In this document: piece by piece, positions 7,110 to 15,253 of the stretch
Layout: each line of letters starts with the position of its first letter
Numbering within the stretch: position 1 is the stretch's first letter
NCBI GenBank assembly: GCA_046706685.1
Contig: JBJKPE010000219.1
Span: forward strand, 1 to 33,904
Direction of reading: 5' to 3'
DNA length: 33,904 bases
Source of the DNA: JARRRD01 sp046706685
GTDB lineage: Bacteria; Nitrospirota; Thermodesulfovibrionia; Thermodesulfovibrionales; UBA6898
Program-made: the position numbers and the translations under genes
The notes under the pieces: model-generated
The model's input: the letters and a program-made list of their open reading frames with translations, nothing else
Database searches by the model: none
Told to the model about the DNA's origin: nothing

Positions 7110-8269
7110 GGGAAGTCGTCATCGCAAGCGGAGCAAGAACGCCGGTCGGGAGGTTCGGCAGGTCATTCAGGGACATCTCCGCACCTCGCCTGGGTGCGCT
7201 GGTCATCGCAGAAGCGCTAAGGAGGGCGGACGTTCCGCTCGCGAAAGTGGACGAGGTCATAATGGGCAATGTGATCACCGCCGGTCTCGGGCAGAACCCT
7301 GCGAGACAGGCCGCCATCTTCTCAGGACTTCCGGTCGAGATAGGGTCTTACACCGTAAACAAGGTCTGCGGTTCTGGCCTGAAGGCGGTCATGCTCGCCG
7401 CGCAGGCGATAAAGGCCGGCGATGGAGATATTATCGTCGCCGGCGGAATGGAAAACATGAGCGCCTCCCCCCACCTTATAAAAGGCCTCCGGTGGGGCCT
7501 TCGCATTGGAAACGCATACGCCATGGACGCTATGCTGAACGACGGGCTTTGGGATGTCTATAATGATTTTCACATGGCAATGACCGGTGAAAGGGTCGCC
7601 GCAAAGTTCGGGATCACCAGACGGCAGGCCGATGATTTCAGTCTGAAGAGCAACCTGAAGGCCATAGCCGCCATAAACGAGGGACGCTTCAGGGAAGAGA
7701 TTCTCCCCGTTGAGGTGGGGGGCATGATTATCGACAGAGACGAATGCGTGAGGGAGGATACGTCCATGGAGAAGCTGGAGAAACTCCCTCCCGTTTTCAA
7801 GGATGGAGGTATTCTTACAGCGGGCAACGTCTCCAAACTGAGCGACGGGGCTGCTGCACTTCTCGTGATGTCCGGGGCTAAGGCGAAAGAACTCGGTCTG
7901 ATGCCACTCGGAAAGATTGTGGATTACGCAGTCGGCGGAACGAGGCCGGAAGACGTGATGGAGGCGCCGATCCCGACTGTGAGAAAGCTTCTGAAGAAGA
8001 CGGGCCTTTCCATCGCGGATATCGACCTCATCGAGCATAACGAAGCATACGCGACGGCCTCGATCGTGATAGAACGCGAACTCGCGATCCCGGAAGCAAA
8101 GATGAACGTCAACGGCGGGGCGGTCGCAATAGGCCATCCCATAGGCTGCAGTGGCGCCAGAATACTGGTGACACTCCTCTATGCCCTGAAGGCAAGAGGA
8201 CTAAAGCGGGGGCTTGCCACACTCTGCCTCGGCGGCGGGAACGCCCTTGCGATGATCGTAGAGAGATAG
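7103..8269 (+). CDS. Acetyl-CoA acetyltransferase / 3-ketoacyl-CoA thiolase
   Basis: A 388-residue thiolase catalysing 3-ketoacyl-CoA + CoA to acetyl-CoA + shortened acyl-CoA (reversible as acetoacetyl-CoA synthesis). The nucleophile is Cys89 in NKVCGSG. The other active-site elements are Asn in HNEAYA, His345 in AIGHPIGCSGAR and Cys375 in LCLGGGNALAM. The last motif has NALAM where degradative thiolases usually read MGIAM. The length is normal for the family. It starts with ATG after GGAGG and is the first gene of a + operon, followed 2 nt after its stop by acyl-CoA dehydrogenase 2. The role is the last step of beta-oxidation, feeding acetyl-CoA to the citrate synthase encoded nearby. Confidence 0.94.
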   Translation: MSGEVVIASGARTPVGRFGRSFRDISAPRLGALVIAEALRRADVPLAKVDEVIMGNVITAGLGQNPARQAAIFSGLPVEIGSYTVNKVCGSGLKAVMLAAQAIKAGDGDIIVAGGMENMSASPHLIKGLRWGLRIGNAYAMDAMLNDGLWDVYNDFHMAMTGERVAAKFGITRRQADDFSLKSNLKAIAAINEGRFREEILPVEVGGMIIDRDECVREDTSMEKLEKLPPVFKDGGILTAGNVSKLSDGAAALLVMSGAKAKELGLMPLGKIVDYAVGGTRPEDVMEAPIPTVRKLLKKTGLSIADIDLIEHNEAYATASIVIERELAIPEAKMNVNGGAVAIGHPIGCSGARILVTLLYALKARGLKRGLATLCLGGGNALAMIVER

Positions 8270-8271
8270 CC

Positions 8272-9465
8272 GTGCTCTACATCGAAGAACAGAGGAAGAT
8301 CATCGAAATGCTTTTCACGGATTTTCAGGGATATCATTCCACCCTCGAATCGTTTGCCGCCTTTTTCCAGGAGGAAATAGCACCGGGGGCAAGAAAGACA
8401 GATCAGGAAGAAATATTCCCGCGAGAGAACCTCGCCAAATTGGCTGACCGGGGACTATTCGGGCTTCCCTTCCCGCAGGAATACGGAGGGGCCGCCCTTC
8501 CCTTTCCCGTATATCTCGCAGCACTTGAGTCGCTGTCAAATGCCTGCGCAAACACGGCCCTGCAGGTGTCAATACAGGGGATGATCTGCGCCGGTATAAA
8601 CCACTTCGGCGACGAAGACCAGAAACGGAAGTTCCTGAAGGTATACGGACTCGCAAAGGGCACGAAGCTGGTATCTTTTGCGCTCACCGAGCCCTGCTGC
8701 GGCTCAGACGCAAAAGCCATTCAGACAACAGCCGCCCTTTCCGGGGGCCGCTATGTACTTAACGGCAGCAAAATGATGATATCCAACGCCGGGGAAACAG
8801 ACTTCGCACTCGTATTTGCCAGGACAGGCAAAGGCGTTTCCGCCCTCCTGATCCCTTCGAAGACCCCCGGCTTTAACGTTCTTAAACCGATAGAAAAGCT
8901 CGGATTCAGGGGAAACCGGCTGGCGGCTATACGTCTGGATAATTGCAGTGTACCGAAAGAGAGCCTGCTTGGAGAAGAGGGGCAGGGGCTCGAATACGCC
9001 AAACAGATACTTAATTCCGGCCGCATCACCATCGCTGCAATAGGCGTGGGTATAGCTCAGTGCGCATTTGACAAAGCGATACATTACAGCAGGAGGAGAA
9101 AGGCATTCGGACAAACCATATCGGGTTTCCAGCTCGTCCAGCAGAAGCTTTCCGACATGGCGACCGACATAAGCGCGGCGAGGCTCCTCACTTACTACGC
9201 TTCATCCCTGAAAGAAAAACGAGAGGATATAGCCCTCCAGGCGTCCAAGGCGAAACTCTTCTCATCGGAAATGGCGCTCCGGGTCTGCGATAAAGCGATA
9301 CAGATACACGGCGGTTACGGCTATACCGACGGATACGATGTACACAGGCACTGGAGGGACGCGAGACTCCTGACCTTGGGAGAGGGCACATCGGACATGC
9401 TCAGGCTCCTGATTGCACACCTGGCACTGAAGGAAAAGGATGGGACTCAGTCCCCTGGCGGATAG
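8272..9465 (+). CDS. Acyl-CoA dehydrogenase 2
   Basis: A 397-residue FAD acyl-CoA dehydrogenase. Signatures: FALTEPCCGSDA (flavin-binding signature 1), RRKAFGQTISGFQLVQQKLSDMATD (FAD/dimer segment), QIHGGYGYTDGYDVHRHWRDAR (signature 2), and predicted catalytic Glu371 in GEGTSDM. It starts at GTG 8272, 2 nt after the thiolase stop, implying translational coupling; an in-frame ATG at 8308 is a possible alternative. It is clearly diverged from dehydrogenase 1, so the locus encodes two enzymes, probably with different acyl-chain preference or for consecutive steps. The next gene follows after 116 nt with no terminator, so I keep it in the same operon. Confidence 0.93.
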   Translation: MLYIEEQRKIIEMLFTDFQGYHSTLESFAAFFQEEIAPGARKTDQEEIFPRENLAKLADRGLFGLPFPQEYGGAALPFPVYLAALESLSNACANTALQVSIQGMICAGINHFGDEDQKRKFLKVYGLAKGTKLVSFALTEPCCGSDAKAIQTTAALSGGRYVLNGSKMMISNAGETDFALVFARTGKGVSALLIPSKTPGFNVLKPIEKLGFRGNRLAAIRLDNCSVPKESLLGEEGQGLEYAKQILNSGRITIAAIGVGIAQCAFDKAIHYSRRRKAFGQTISGFQLVQQKLSDMATDISAARLLTYYASSLKEKREDIALQASKAKLFSSEMALRVCDKAIQIHGGYGYTDGYDVHRHWRDARLLTLGEGTSDMLRLLIAHLALKEKDGTQSPGG

Positions 9466-9581
9466 CTTTGTTCTCCGGCCTCTCACCGGAAGACAAGACC
9501 TATTGATCTCCGCGATCTTTACGCCTCTGCGGTGAAATGCATTTTGGCCCGGGCTTTGCCGGTTCAGAAGGAGATGAAAAA

Positions 9582-10430
9582 GTGGAAATCAAGGTTATCG
9601 CCGTAATCGGTGCCGGTATCATGGGAGGCGGCATAGCTCAGGCGGCTGCTCAGAGCGGCTATGATGTGCTTATCGAAGATCTCGACGGGGAAGCCGTCTC
9701 CCGATGCATCACTGCAATAAAGAACAGGCTCGAAAAAAGGGTTGCTGAAGGTAAAATCAGAGCGGGGGAGAGGGACCTGATCCTTTCACATATAAGAACG
9801 ACAACTTCCCTCGAAGATTGCAGGGCGGCCGGCCTGATCATAGAGGCGGTAACCGAGAGAGAAGAGGTCAAGAAAGAAATATTTCGAAAGCTCGACGGAC
9901 TGTGTTCCCCGGAGGCCATCTTTGCATCGAACACCTCTTCCATACCGATCACCCGACTCGCCGGGTCAACCGGAAGGCCCGGCCGGTTCATCGGAATGCA
10001 TTTCATGAATCCGGCCTACATTATGAAACTTGTCGAGATTGCCAGAGGCGACAGGACATCCGATGAAACCGTAGCTGCCGTTAGGTCGGTATCCGAAAGA
10101 ATGGGAAAGGCTCCGGTTGTTGTCATGGATTTCCCCGGTTTCGTCTCAAACCGCGTCCTCATGCCCATGATTAACGAGGCAGTCTTCTGCCTGCAGGACG
10201 GGGTGGCATCAAAAGAAGGCATCGACACCATCATGAAGCTCGGCGCGAACCAACCCATGGGTCCACTGGAACTCGCGGATTTCATAGGACTGGACACCTG
10301 CCTGGAAATACTGGATATCCTCCGGGCCGGGATGGGAGAGAAGTTCAGCCCATGTCCCCTGCTGAGAAAAATGGTTGGAGAAGGGAGGCTGGGCAGAAAG
10401 AGCGGGGAGGGATTTTATGATTACAGGTGA
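9582..10430 (+). CDS. hbd: 3-hydroxybutyryl-CoA dehydrogenase
   Basis: A 282-residue NAD(P)-dependent L-3-hydroxyacyl-CoA dehydrogenase converting 3-hydroxyacyl-CoA to 3-ketoacyl-CoA. The Rossmann motif GAGIMG is at 10-15. The catalytic segment SNTSSIPIT precedes GMHFMNP (His140), and the C-terminal domain has GPLELADFIGLDT. GTG 9582 is chosen because AAGGAG lies 8 nt upstream and the length then fits the stand-alone ~282-residue family; the in-frame ATG at 9537 would add 15 unrelated residues. It overlaps the enoyl-CoA hydratase gene by 14 nt, so the two are coupled. Unlike FadB it is not fused to a hydratase. Confidence 0.93.
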   Translation: MEIKVIAVIGAGIMGGGIAQAAAQSGYDVLIEDLDGEAVSRCITAIKNRLEKRVAEGKIRAGERDLILSHIRTTTSLEDCRAAGLIIEAVTEREEVKKEIFRKLDGLCSPEAIFASNTSSIPITRLAGSTGRPGRFIGMHFMNPAYIMKLVEIARGDRTSDETVAAVRSVSERMGKAPVVVMDFPGFVSNRVLMPMINEAVFCLQDGVASKEGIDTIMKLGANQPMGPLELADFIGLDTCLEILDILRAGMGEKFSPCPLLRKMVGEGRLGRKSGEGFYDYR

Positions 10431-11190
10431 AGCGATAAGGATCGAAAGGAAGGAGGGAATCGGGACGATAACCTTCGCGCGGCCGGAATCGCTCAACATC
10501 TTTGATACCCCGTCTCTCATGAAATTGAGGGACGCCCTGGCGGAACTCGAAAAGGACGACAGGATAAGAGTCCTGATCGTAACGGGGAACACCCACTTCT
10601 GCGCCGGCGCGGACATCAAGGAACTGAAGGCGAAGGGCGCGGCTTCTGCCCAGGCCTTCGCCGAGTTGGGCCATTCCATATGCGACCGGATAGAAAATAT
10701 GCAGAAGCCGGTCATAGCTGCGGTCAGGGGGTTTGCGCTCGGAGCCGGCTGTGAAGTGGCACTTTCCTGCGATATGAGGATCGCGTCTGAGAGTGCAAAA
10801 TTCGGCCAGCCGGAAGTCGCCCTCGGTCTTATACCGGGTTTCGGCGGGACACAGAGGCTGACGAGGCTTGTCGGCATCGGGGCATCGAAGGAGATGATAC
10901 TGACTGGAAGGATCGTCGCTGCGGCGGAAGCGCGCTCTATCGGCCTGATAAACACCGTTGTGAGGGACGAAGAACTGATGGATAAGGCCGAAGATACTGC
11001 GCTTCTCCTTGCTCAAAAAGGGCCCGTTGCCATGAAGCTCGCCAAGAGGCTTATAAATGAGAGCCAGAGAATCGGGGGAGAACTTGAGATGGAGATCGCG
11101 TTCTTCGCAGACTGCTTCTCTACTGCAGACCACCTGGAAGGGATAAACGCCTTCCTGGAAAAGAGAAAGCCGAAGTTCAAAGGCGTCTGA
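10417..11190 (+). CDS. Enoyl-CoA hydratase (crotonase family)
   Basis: A 257-residue crotonase-fold enzyme that hydrates trans-2-enoyl-CoA to L-3-hydroxyacyl-CoA. The oxyanion-hole segments HFCAGADIKEL and GFALGAGCEVALSCD are present, as are both catalytic glutamates: Glu113 in GCEVA and Glu133 in PEVALGLIPGFGGTQRL. This supports a true hydratase rather than a divergent crotonase. The start is ATG 10417, behind GGGGAGG 6 nt upstream and inside the end of hbd; an earlier ATG at 10375 lacks a site and adds non-homologous residues. It is the last gene of the operon and ends 81 nt from the convergent citrate synthase, with no clear terminator hairpin between. Confidence 0.93.
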   Translation: MITGEAIRIERKEGIGTITFARPESLNIFDTPSLMKLRDALAELEKDDRIRVLIVTGNTHFCAGADIKELKAKGAASAQAFAELGHSICDRIENMQKPVIAAVRGFALGAGCEVALSCDMRIASESAKFGQPEVALGLIPGFGGTQRLTRLVGIGASKEMILTGRIVAAAEARSIGLINTVVRDEELMDKAEDTALLLAQKGPVAMKLAKRLINESQRIGGELEMEIAFFADCFSTADHLEGINAFLEKRKPKFKGV

Positions 11191-11271
11191 CGCGGCACGC
11201 AGGATTACGGATAAAGCTACAAATATCAATTGACCGCGGACAGGAAGAAGTTGTTTCCATCCTGGGAGACT

Positions 11272-12468
11272 TTACTTTCCAGGTGCCGCCTCTTTCCTCC
11301 TGCTCACCGGCTCATAGACACATCCCATCTTGCCGCAATAATTACCGACATATTCCGCCGTGGGTCTGTAAAGCGCCGGCTTTTCCTGGGCATCGGCAAA
11401 CTTTTCCTCAATTATGTGGGCGCACCACCCCGCAATCCTGGATATGGCAAAAATCCCGGTCATGAGGTCCGCCGGTATGCCTAACATGTGATAGACCGAG
11501 GCACTCCAGAAATCGACATTCGTATGAAGCGCGTTCTTGCCTCTCTTTCGGAATTCGGCCAGGGCCGCACTTTCGACCTGGTCGGACAGTTCGTACCACT
11601 TTGTTGCCCCGACTTTTTCGCCCAGACTGCGTGACATTTCCTTCAGTATCTTTGCCCGCGGATCGTATGCCTTGTAAACAGCATGGCCCATCCCCATGAT
11701 CCTCTTCTTCTGGTCCAACTGTCTCCTAACCCATCCCGGGATGTCTTTCTCGGAATCGACCTCGTCCAGCATTCTCATCACACGCTCGTTGGCGCCGCCG
11801 TGGAGGCTCCCCGAAAGTGCTCCTACACCGGCAGCCACACCGGCATACATGTGTGCTCTTGTCGAAACAACTTCACGACAGGCAAATGTAGAAGCGTTGA
11901 AAGTGTGATCGGCGTGAAGTATAAGACAGATATCAAGATCGCGCGCAAGCTCGGGATCGGGTTTCCCGCCCTGCAGCTGCCAGAGGAAATTTCCGGCATG
12001 GGAGAGTGAATCATCCGGAGGCAAAGGGTCCAACTCATCTCTAATCCTGTGCCAGGCGGCAACAAGGGCAGGTATGCGGGCGATTAGAGAAACAGCTTTT
12101 CGCAAGTTTCCCTCTCTTGTATCATCTGACAACTGTGGATCTGAGATCGCAAGGAGAGGAACCGCAGCCTGGAGAACATCCATCGGCAGCGCCTCTTTCG
12201 GCAGCTTCCTGAGACAGCCAAGGACAAAGTCCGGAATTTCTCCGGCATCCCTGATCTCCTTTGCGAACGAATCGATCTCGTTTTTGCCCGGAAGTCCGTC
12301 ATGCAGAAGAAGCCAGGCAACCTCCGGGAAAGTGGATTTCTCCGCAAGATCCTCGATCCTGTATCCCCTGTAAAGGAGAATCCCGCGTTCGCCGTCGATA
12401 TAGCTGATCTTGGTGTCGGCCACGGTAACACCGCGCAGGCCGGTATTCTTTACATTGACTTCATTCAT
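11272..12468 (-). CDS. gltA: Citrate synthase (type II bacterial-like)
   Basis: A 398-residue enzyme condensing acetyl-CoA and oxaloacetate to citrate. The catalytic triad is visible: His223 in GSLHGGANE, His262 in GMGHAVYKAYDPRA and Asp319 in NVDFWSASV; HADHTFNAS carries the conserved oxaloacetate-side histidines. The length and motifs also fit 2-methylcitrate synthase, but no prpB/prpD neighbour is present and aconitase is directly upstream, so citrate synthase is preferred. Its ATG overlaps the aconitase stop (ATGA), indicating one coupled transcript. It faces the beta-oxidation operon tail to tail, which places production and use of acetyl-CoA side by side. Confidence 0.92.
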   Translation of the reverse strand: MNEVNVKNTGLRGVTVADTKISYIDGERGILLYRGYRIEDLAEKSTFPEVAWLLLHDGLPGKNEIDSFAKEIRDAGEIPDFVLGCLRKLPKEALPMDVLQAAVPLLAISDPQLSDDTREGNLRKAVSLIARIPALVAAWHRIRDELDPLPPDDSLSHAGNFLWQLQGGKPDPELARDLDICLILHADHTFNASTFACREVVSTRAHMYAGVAAGVGALSGSLHGGANERVMRMLDEVDSEKDIPGWVRRQLDQKKRIMGMGHAVYKAYDPRAKILKEMSRSLGEKVGATKWYELSDQVESAALAEFRKRGKNALHTNVDFWSASVYHMLGIPADLMTGIFAISRIAGWCAHIIEEKFADAQEKPALYRPTAEYVGNYCGKMGCVYEPVSRRKEAAPGK

Positions 12469-14402
12469 TTTTTCAACTCCCGTTTTACAAAGTTCAGTGT
12501 ACCCCCGGCAAGCAGATGTTTCCGCTGCCGCTCGGAGACGTCGAGTATCGCTATAATGGAATTTCCGTCAACAGTGACAGGAATCTCCGTGTCGCCGGCT
12601 TCAATATGTCTTCTCACATCGGGGAAGACGGTTTTCGAACCATTTTCGAAGCGCTTATAATCTTCGGGATCATCAAACGTAAGAGGGATGATTCCCCAGT
12701 TGCACAGGTTCGCCTTATGAATGCGAGCGAAACTTTTTACAATCTTGGCACAGACCCCCAGATAGCGCGGCGCAAGTGCGGCATGCTCCCTGCTCGAGCC
12801 CTGGCCGTAGTTCTCGCCCCCGATTACGACAACCGTCCCCATCTCTCTGCAGCGGGCCGCAAAACCGGGATCGATTCTCGAAAAGACGAATTCGCTTATC
12901 GCTTCTATATTGGAGCGGAAGGGAAGTATCCTGCTGCCGGCAGGCATTATGCCGTCCGTAGATATGTTGTCACCGACTTTAAGAGCAACCTCGGCTTCCA
13001 ATCTCGCCGGAAGAGGACGGAATTCCGGCAGAGGCTTTATGTTAGGCCCCCTGAAGACTTCCGTCTCACGCAATTTAGCCGAGGGAAAAACAATCGACGC
13101 CTCGTCTATCAGATATTTTTTGGGGTCCCTTATACGTGGATAATTTATTTCCCCGGCAAGATCCCGGGGGTCTGTTATCACTCCTCTGAGGGCAGACGCG
13201 GCTGCCGTCTCCGGTGAGCAGAGATAAACCTTGTCGTCCTCCGTTCCGGAACGTCCCGGGAAATTCCGTGGAAACGTCCTCAGGCTAACCTGACCCGTCC
13301 CCGGAGCCTGCCCCATTCCGATGCACCCCAGACAACCGGGCTCATGTATCCTCGCACCGGCCGTCAGAAGGGAGATGAGACCGCCCCGGGATGCAACGTT
13401 CTCGATAACCTGCCTGCTTCCCGGGTTAATATTGAACGACGTGCCGGGACTGCAATGCCTCCCTTCCATGATCTTCGCGGTCACCATGAGGTCTCTGAAA
13501 GAGGAGTTAACACTGCTGCCTACGATCACCTGATCCACCTTGATCCCTTTCACATCCCCCACCCTGACGACATTCCCGGGCGATGAAGGCCTGGCGATAA
13601 GGGGTTCAAGAGACGGGAGATCGATCTCGTCATCTTCATCGTACTTCGCCCCCCTGTCCGCGGACAACTCCAACCAGACCTTTCCCCTTCCCTGCGCTTC
13701 GAGATATGAATAAGTGTTCTTGTCGGAGGGGAAGACCGTGCCGGTAGCCCCCAGTTCAGTCCCCATATTCCCTACCGTTTCCCTGTCAGTCGCCGAAAGC
13801 GATTTCACTCCGGGGCCGTAATACTCAATCACCCTGCCCACGCAGCCCTTCACCCCGTGGCGACGCAGCATTTCGAGAATCAGGTCCTTGGCGCTTACCC
13901 AGTCCGGAAGACTGCCCGTCAGTCTCACCCCGAATATCTTCGGGCAGGTAAGGTGATAAGGATATCCCGCCATGGCCAGCGCCACATCGAGACCGCCGGC
14001 ACCGATGCCGAGCATCGATACGCCTGCTGCGCCGGGGGTGTGGCTGTCCGCCCCGAGTATGATCTTTCCCGGCTCTCCGAAACGCTCCATGTGCACCTGA
14101 TGAGAAACTCCGTTACCCGGGGGGCTGAAGTGGACCCCGTAACGTGCGCTCGCGGTCCGCAGATACATATGGTCGTCGGCATTCCTGAAGTCCGCCTGCA
14201 GGGTGTTATGGTCCACATACTGGGCGGCTAGTTCCACCTTCACGCGATCGACTCCCAGGGCCTCAAATTCCAGCATCCCCATCGTCCCCGTCGCATCCTG
14301 GAGGAGCGTATGGTCTATCCGGATGCCGATCTCCCTTCCCGGAATAAGCTCCCCCTCGACGAGATGCCCATCGAGGATCTTATGTGCCAGGTTCTTTGCC
14401 AT
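12465..14402 (-). CDS. Aconitate hydratase, Aquifex-type
   Basis: A 645-residue cytoplasmic 4Fe-4S enzyme interconverting citrate and isocitrate. It is far shorter than AcnA/AcnB (~860-900) and matches the Aquifex-type family in length and motifs (GADSHTPGAAGVSMLGIGAGGLD, GRSGTEDDKVYL, SPETAAASAL). The swivel domain follows from ~480, with GENYGQGSSREHAA. Cluster cysteines C357 and C360 are in GCLGCIGMG. The third ligand position, normally Cys in GSCTNSS, is Ser297 (GSSVNSS). Cys395 in YLCSPE is extra. There is no Shine-Dalgarno site: a TGATATACT element ends 7 nt before the ATG, so the mRNA may be leaderless. It is first in the operon with citrate synthase. Confidence 0.92.
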   Translation of the reverse strand: MAKNLAHKILDGHLVEGELIPGREIGIRIDHTLLQDATGTMGMLEFEALGVDRVKVELAAQYVDHNTLQADFRNADDHMYLRTASARYGVHFSPPGNGVSHQVHMERFGEPGKIILGADSHTPGAAGVSMLGIGAGGLDVALAMAGYPYHLTCPKIFGVRLTGSLPDWVSAKDLILEMLRRHGVKGCVGRVIEYYGPGVKSLSATDRETVGNMGTELGATGTVFPSDKNTYSYLEAQGRGKVWLELSADRGAKYDEDDEIDLPSLEPLIARPSSPGNVVRVGDVKGIKVDQVIVGSSVNSSFRDLMVTAKIMEGRHCSPGTSFNINPGSRQVIENVASRGGLISLLTAGARIHEPGCLGCIGMGQAPGTGQVSLRTFPRNFPGRSGTEDDKVYLCSPETAAASALRGVITDPRDLAGEINYPRIRDPKKYLIDEASIVFPSAKLRETEVFRGPNIKPLPEFRPLPARLEAEVALKVGDNISTDGIMPAGSRILPFRSNIEAISEFVFSRIDPGFAARCREMGTVVVIGGENYGQGSSREHAALAPRYLGVCAKIVKSFARIHKANLCNWGIIPLTFDDPEDYKRFENGSKTVFPDVRRHIEAGDTEIPVTVDGNSIIAILDVSERQRKHLLAGGTLNFVKRELKK

Positions 14403-14409
14403 TTAACAA

Positions 14410-14418
14410 AGTATATCA
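14410..14418 (-). promoter_or_regulatory. Extended -10 of the aconitase-citrate synthase operon
   Basis: On the minus strand TGATATACT ends 7 nt before the aconitase ATG, and no good -35 is present. The surrounding CCTGATATACTTTG equals the thiolase promoter block. If it is used, transcription would begin at or next to the start codon. Confidence 0.45.
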
Positions 14419-14542
14419 GGGAACCAGTCCGCCCGCTAGAGAGACGCCGCATCGATTTTTCTTGAGGCACATGTCTGCATTTCTAATCTTCCGCGGGGTG
14501 GACAGGTCCTTTTGGATGCCCGATATTTTCGTTCATGCGGCG

Positions 14543-14551
14543 TGTTACAAT
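14543..14551 (+). promoter_or_regulatory. Extended -10 promoter before the two-TM membrane protein
   Basis: TGTTACAAT (TG-N-TACAAT) with a poor -35. The predicted start near 14558 gives a GC-rich leader of ~115 nt with small hairpins (for example CTCGCA / TGTGAG) before the GGAGAGG site. Confidence 0.35.
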
Positions 14552-14672
14552 GAAAAAAAGCTGAGTATTTTGGATGCGGGTCTCGCAAGTCCGGCTGTGA
14601 GTGGCGAACAGTAACCTCGGGCCTCCCGGCCGGCCTTTTAGTGAAGAACGGAGAAAATGGAGAGGCAAAAAC

Positions 14673-15053
14673 ATGAAGTGGAAACTCGGGGATATAAGGA
14701 CACGCCTTAACCTGCTTGCGGCCATTATCCTGCTTGCGGGTCTCGGGAGTGCCGCGCTGATTTATCTCGGGGCCGGAAGCGGCTCAGGGAATGAATTATC
14801 AGTCGGAGATATTTACCTGGTGAGACCTGAGGACTCCAAGATGTACAGACATGACCTGGAAGTTTATGGTGGGAAGGCGAATGTTCTTATGGACGAGTTT
14901 ATGCGCTGGTTTTCAGAATTATGGCACGGCAGACAGCTCGCATTCACGATAACCTGCATCACGGTCGTTATGTCCTTAGCGGTCTTCTGCATCGCCCGGC
15001 ACTGGTCATCCGACTTAAGTGCCGAGAAGGGGGATGACAATAGAAATGTATGA
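14673..15053 (+). CDS. Small two-TM membrane protein of unknown function
   Basis: A 126-residue protein that I do not recognise. The start ATG 14673 has GGAGAGG 7 nt upstream; an in-frame start at 14601 would prepend an Arg/Pro-rich tail unlikely to be real. A short basic cytoplasmic start is followed by TM1 (~12-33), a loop of ~55 residues with an acidic/basic mix (VRPEDSKMYRHDLEVYGGKANVL), TM2 (~89-108) and a charged C-terminal tail. By the positive-inside rule the loop is periplasmic. The topology resembles small accessory subunits of membrane complexes, but no motif supports a specific role. It is divergent from aconitase and followed by a 200-bp gap. Confidence 0.7.
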   Translation: MKWKLGDIRTRLNLLAAIILLAGLGSAALIYLGAGSGSGNELSVGDIYLVRPEDSKMYRHDLEVYGGKANVLMDEFMRWFSELWHGRQLAFTITCITVVMSLAVFCIARHWSSDLSAEKGDDNRNV

Positions 15054-15191
15054 AACCGACGGGACATGGGATATAGCTGTCATCCCCGCCCCGAGAGCAT
15101 CCTTTTGAAAAGGAGGGAGGGGTAAGATTGCCCGGGAAAACATTCTTCAACAGGCTGTAAACCGACCAGGGAGTTATCCATAAATATTGTT

Positions 15192-15220
15192 AGGCAATGT
15201 TCTACTTTTTTTGCTATATT
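15192..15220 (+). promoter_or_regulatory. Putative promoter of the second sorted exoprotein
   Basis: TATATT preceded by TGC (extended -10), with a weak AGGCAA at the -35 position 17 nt upstream. The start would be near 15227, ~27 nt before the ATG at 15254. Confidence 0.35.
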
Positions 15221-15253
15221 GATACAAGTAAAACAAATCCAGGGGGGAACTTT

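Noticed and set aside
9537..9581. Upstream ATG start for the 3-hydroxybutyryl-CoA dehydrogenase
   Set aside because: No Shine-Dalgarno sequence, and it adds 15 residues foreign to the family; GTG 9582 has AAGGAG at good spacing.
11191..11271. Bidirectional terminator between enoyl-CoA hydratase and citrate synthase
   Set aside because: Only a weak 5-bp pairing (CAGGA/TCCTG) is visible and there is no U tract; not strong enough to list.
14558..14672. Possible riboswitch (for example c-di-GMP type) in the leader of the two-TM protein
   Set aside because: Small hairpins are possible, but no conserved riboswitch core such as the GEMM motif could be matched by eye.
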